The position numbers were made by a program, and so were the translations under genes. From Candidatus Aminicenantes bacterium UBA2199 (GTDB lineage Bacteria; Acidobacteriota; Aminicenantia; UBA2199), in contig DCVB01000117.1 of the NCBI GenBank assembly GCA_002327965.1, positions 19,304-25,943 of the forward strand: a stretch of DNA of 6,640 bases. Direction: 5' to 3'. Below the pieces are notes generated by a model. It was not told the origin of the DNA. It saw only the letters and a list, made by a program, of their open reading frames with translations, and searched no databases. Each line of letters begins with the position of its first letter. The stretch's first letter is position 1. Positions 5,406 to 6,640 of the stretch are shown one piece after another.

Positions 5406-5431
5406 AAGGGGAGCGGCCGACCGCTCCCTTT
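5406..5431 (+). terminator. Hairpin terminator between the sigma cassette and transketolase
   Basis: AAGGGGAGCGG (5406-5416) pairs with CCGCTCCCTTT (5421-5431) around a CCGA loop, 11 pairs including one G-U. The tail on the + strand is only TTT then CA, so it is a weak intrinsic terminator for the cassette. It lies between convergent genes and could serve transketolase too, although the minus-strand tail has no T-run. Confidence 0.58.
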
Positions 5432-5506
5432 CACTGTCCGCGCCCGCGAAACATGAATGGCGGGGATTCCTGGCGGCGCGGCGGGCGATCGGCCGCGGTA
5501 GGACGA

Positions 5507-6640
5507 TTAACTGTTCTCGGCCAGCAGGTCTTTCACGACCCGGACCACATGGGCGGGGGTGAAGCCGAATTTTTTCTGCAGCGCCGCCAGGGGGGCCGAC
5601 GCCCCGAACGAATCCATGCCGATGCTGCGTCCCGACGGCCCGACATACCGCTCCCAGCCCATGGTCGATGCCTGCTCGACGGAGACCCTGGCCGTGACGC
5701 CCGGCAACAGGACGCTCTCCCGGTATTCCCTCGTCTGTTGCTCAAACAATTCCCAGGACGGCATGCTGACCACCCTGGCGGCGATATTCTCCGCCCGAAG
5801 TTCGCGGTACGCCGCCAGGCAGAGGGCGACTTCGCTGCCGCTGGCCAGCAGCAGGACCCGGGGCTGGCCGTCTTCGGCATCGGCCAGGACATAGGCCCCC
5901 CTGGCGACGCCGGAGGCAGGGCCGGTTTTCGTGCGGTCGAAGGTGGGCAGGTTCTGGCGGCTGAGGATGAGGGCGACCGGCTGGCGGCGCAGCTGCATGG
6001 CCACGCGCCAGGCCGCGGTCACTTCATTGGCGTCCGCCGGGCGCAGGACGATCAGTCCCGGGATGGCGCGCAGGGAAGCCAGGTGCTCCACCGGCTGGTG
6101 GGTGGGGCCGTCTTCGCCGACGGCGATGGAATCGTGGCTGAAAATGTAGATCGCCGGGATTTCCATAATGGCGCTGAGGCGGATGGCGGGGCGGCAGTAG
6201 TCGCTGAAGACCAAAAAAGTGGAACCATACGGCCGGACCTTGGCCAGCGCCAGTCCGTTGAGAATGGCCGCCATGGCATGCTCGCGAACGCCGAAATGGA
6301 TGTTGCGGCCGGAATAATCGCCGGCGGCGAAGTCCCCGGCGCCGGGAAAGGCCAGGCGCGTCTTGGTGGAAGGGGACAGGTCGGCGGAGCCGCCGAGCAG
6401 CCAGGGGATTTTCTTGGCCAGTTCATTCAGGACCAGGCCCGAGCTGACCCGGCTGGCCATGCCTTTTTCATCGGCGGGAAACGCGGGCAGGTCCCTGTCC
6501 CAGTTTTCCGGGAGTTGCCCCTGTTCCATCCGCATGAGGGATGCGGCCGGTTCCGGGAACGCTTTTCCATATTCTTTCAGCAGGGACGACCAGGCGGCGC
6601 GACGCTCCCTGCCGCGCCGGCCGATGCCTTCGGCAAAATG
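5507..6640 (-). CDS. tkt: Transketolase, C-terminal part (5' end outside window)
   Basis: This is a thiamine-diphosphate enzyme of the non-oxidative pentose phosphate pathway that moves two-carbon ketol units between sugar phosphates in the cytoplasm. The frame is open from the window edge to TAA (complement of 5507-5509): 377 residues are visible of the usual 620-680, so the N-terminal diphosphate-binding half is missing. The visible part starts with the linker (AAWSSLLKEYGKAFPE, QLPENWDRDLP), then the pyrimidine-binding domain with GGSADLSPS (83-91), HFGVREHAM (115-123) whose Glu at visible residue 120 matches the catalytic Glu that activates the cofactor, and SHDSIAVGEDGPTHQPVEHL (168-187) with the phosphate- and substrate-binding His and Asp residues. 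LSRQNLP (226-232) carries the conserved substrate-phosphate Arg. The C-terminal domain includes LLASGSEVALCLAA and VVSMPSWELFEQQ. All key residues are intact. It is convergent with the sigma cassette and functionally unrelated as far as I can see. Confidence 0.97.
   Translation of the reverse strand, partial: HFAEGIGRRGRERRAAWSSLLKEYGKAFPEPAASLMRMEQGQLPENWDRDLPAFPADEKGMASRVSSGLVLNELAKKIPWLLGGSADLSPSTKTRLAFPGAGDFAAGDYSGRNIHFGVREHAMAAILNGLALAKVRPYGSTFLVFSDYCRPAIRLSAIMEIPAIYIFSHDSIAVGEDGPTHQPVEHLASLRAIPGLIVLRPADANEVTAAWRVAMQLRRQPVALILSRQNLPTFDRTKTGPASGVARGAYVLADAEDGQPRVLLLASGSEVALCLAAYRELRAENIAARVVSMPSWELFEQQTREYRESVLLPGVTARVSVEQASTMGWERYVGPSGRSIGMDSFGASAPLAALQKKFGFTPAHVVRVVKDLLAENS

Overview
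The window is high-GC bacterial DNA from a diderm (outer-membrane) organism. Two proteins look like outer-membrane beta-barrels, one looks like a secretin-derived periplasmic protein, and several carry Sec signal peptides. I cannot name the organism. The style (GC-rich genes, TATAAT boxes directly before start codons, YVTN-type propeller proteins, many envelope proteins of unknown role) would fit an uncultivated lineage near the Acidobacteriota or Aminicenantota, but that is a guess. No mobile element, CRISPR array, tRNA or rRNA is visible.

Region 1 (1-650, +) is the 3' part of a gene for a probable outer-membrane beta-barrel protein. Region 2 (651-795) is an AT-rich promoter island with two phased A-tracts and a perfect TATAAT placed exactly one promoter length before the ATG at 796. 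Region 3 (796-3500, +) is a two-gene unit: a secreted protein of 711 residues (YVTN-type propeller, PKD-like domain, FN3-like domain), then a small beta-barrel protein of 185 residues. A strong hairpin terminator at 3518-3551 closes the unit.

Region 4 (3754-5431, +) is a three-gene signalling cassette. It holds an ECF sigma factor, an overlapping small single-pass membrane protein that is probably its anti-sigma factor, and a secreted protein whose N-terminal half looks like a secretin N1 domain and whose C-terminal end looks like a reduced secretin core. A hairpin at 5406-5431 closes it. Region 5 (5507-6640, -) is the C-terminal 377 residues of transketolase, convergent with the cassette and cut by the window edge.

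Two themes stand out. First, both promoter-proximal genes start with a TATAAT box 6 to 10 bases before the ATG and no Shine-Dalgarno sequence, while all three downstream genes have a purine-rich ribosome binding site. This suggests leaderless initiation for first genes and SD-dependent initiation inside operons. Second, the sigma/anti-sigma pair sits with a secretin-like envelope protein. This recalls the logic of FecI/FecR/FecA, where a secretin/TonB short N-terminal domain signals to the anti-sigma factor, but without a TonB-dependent receptor. It is the best candidate here for an undescribed system.
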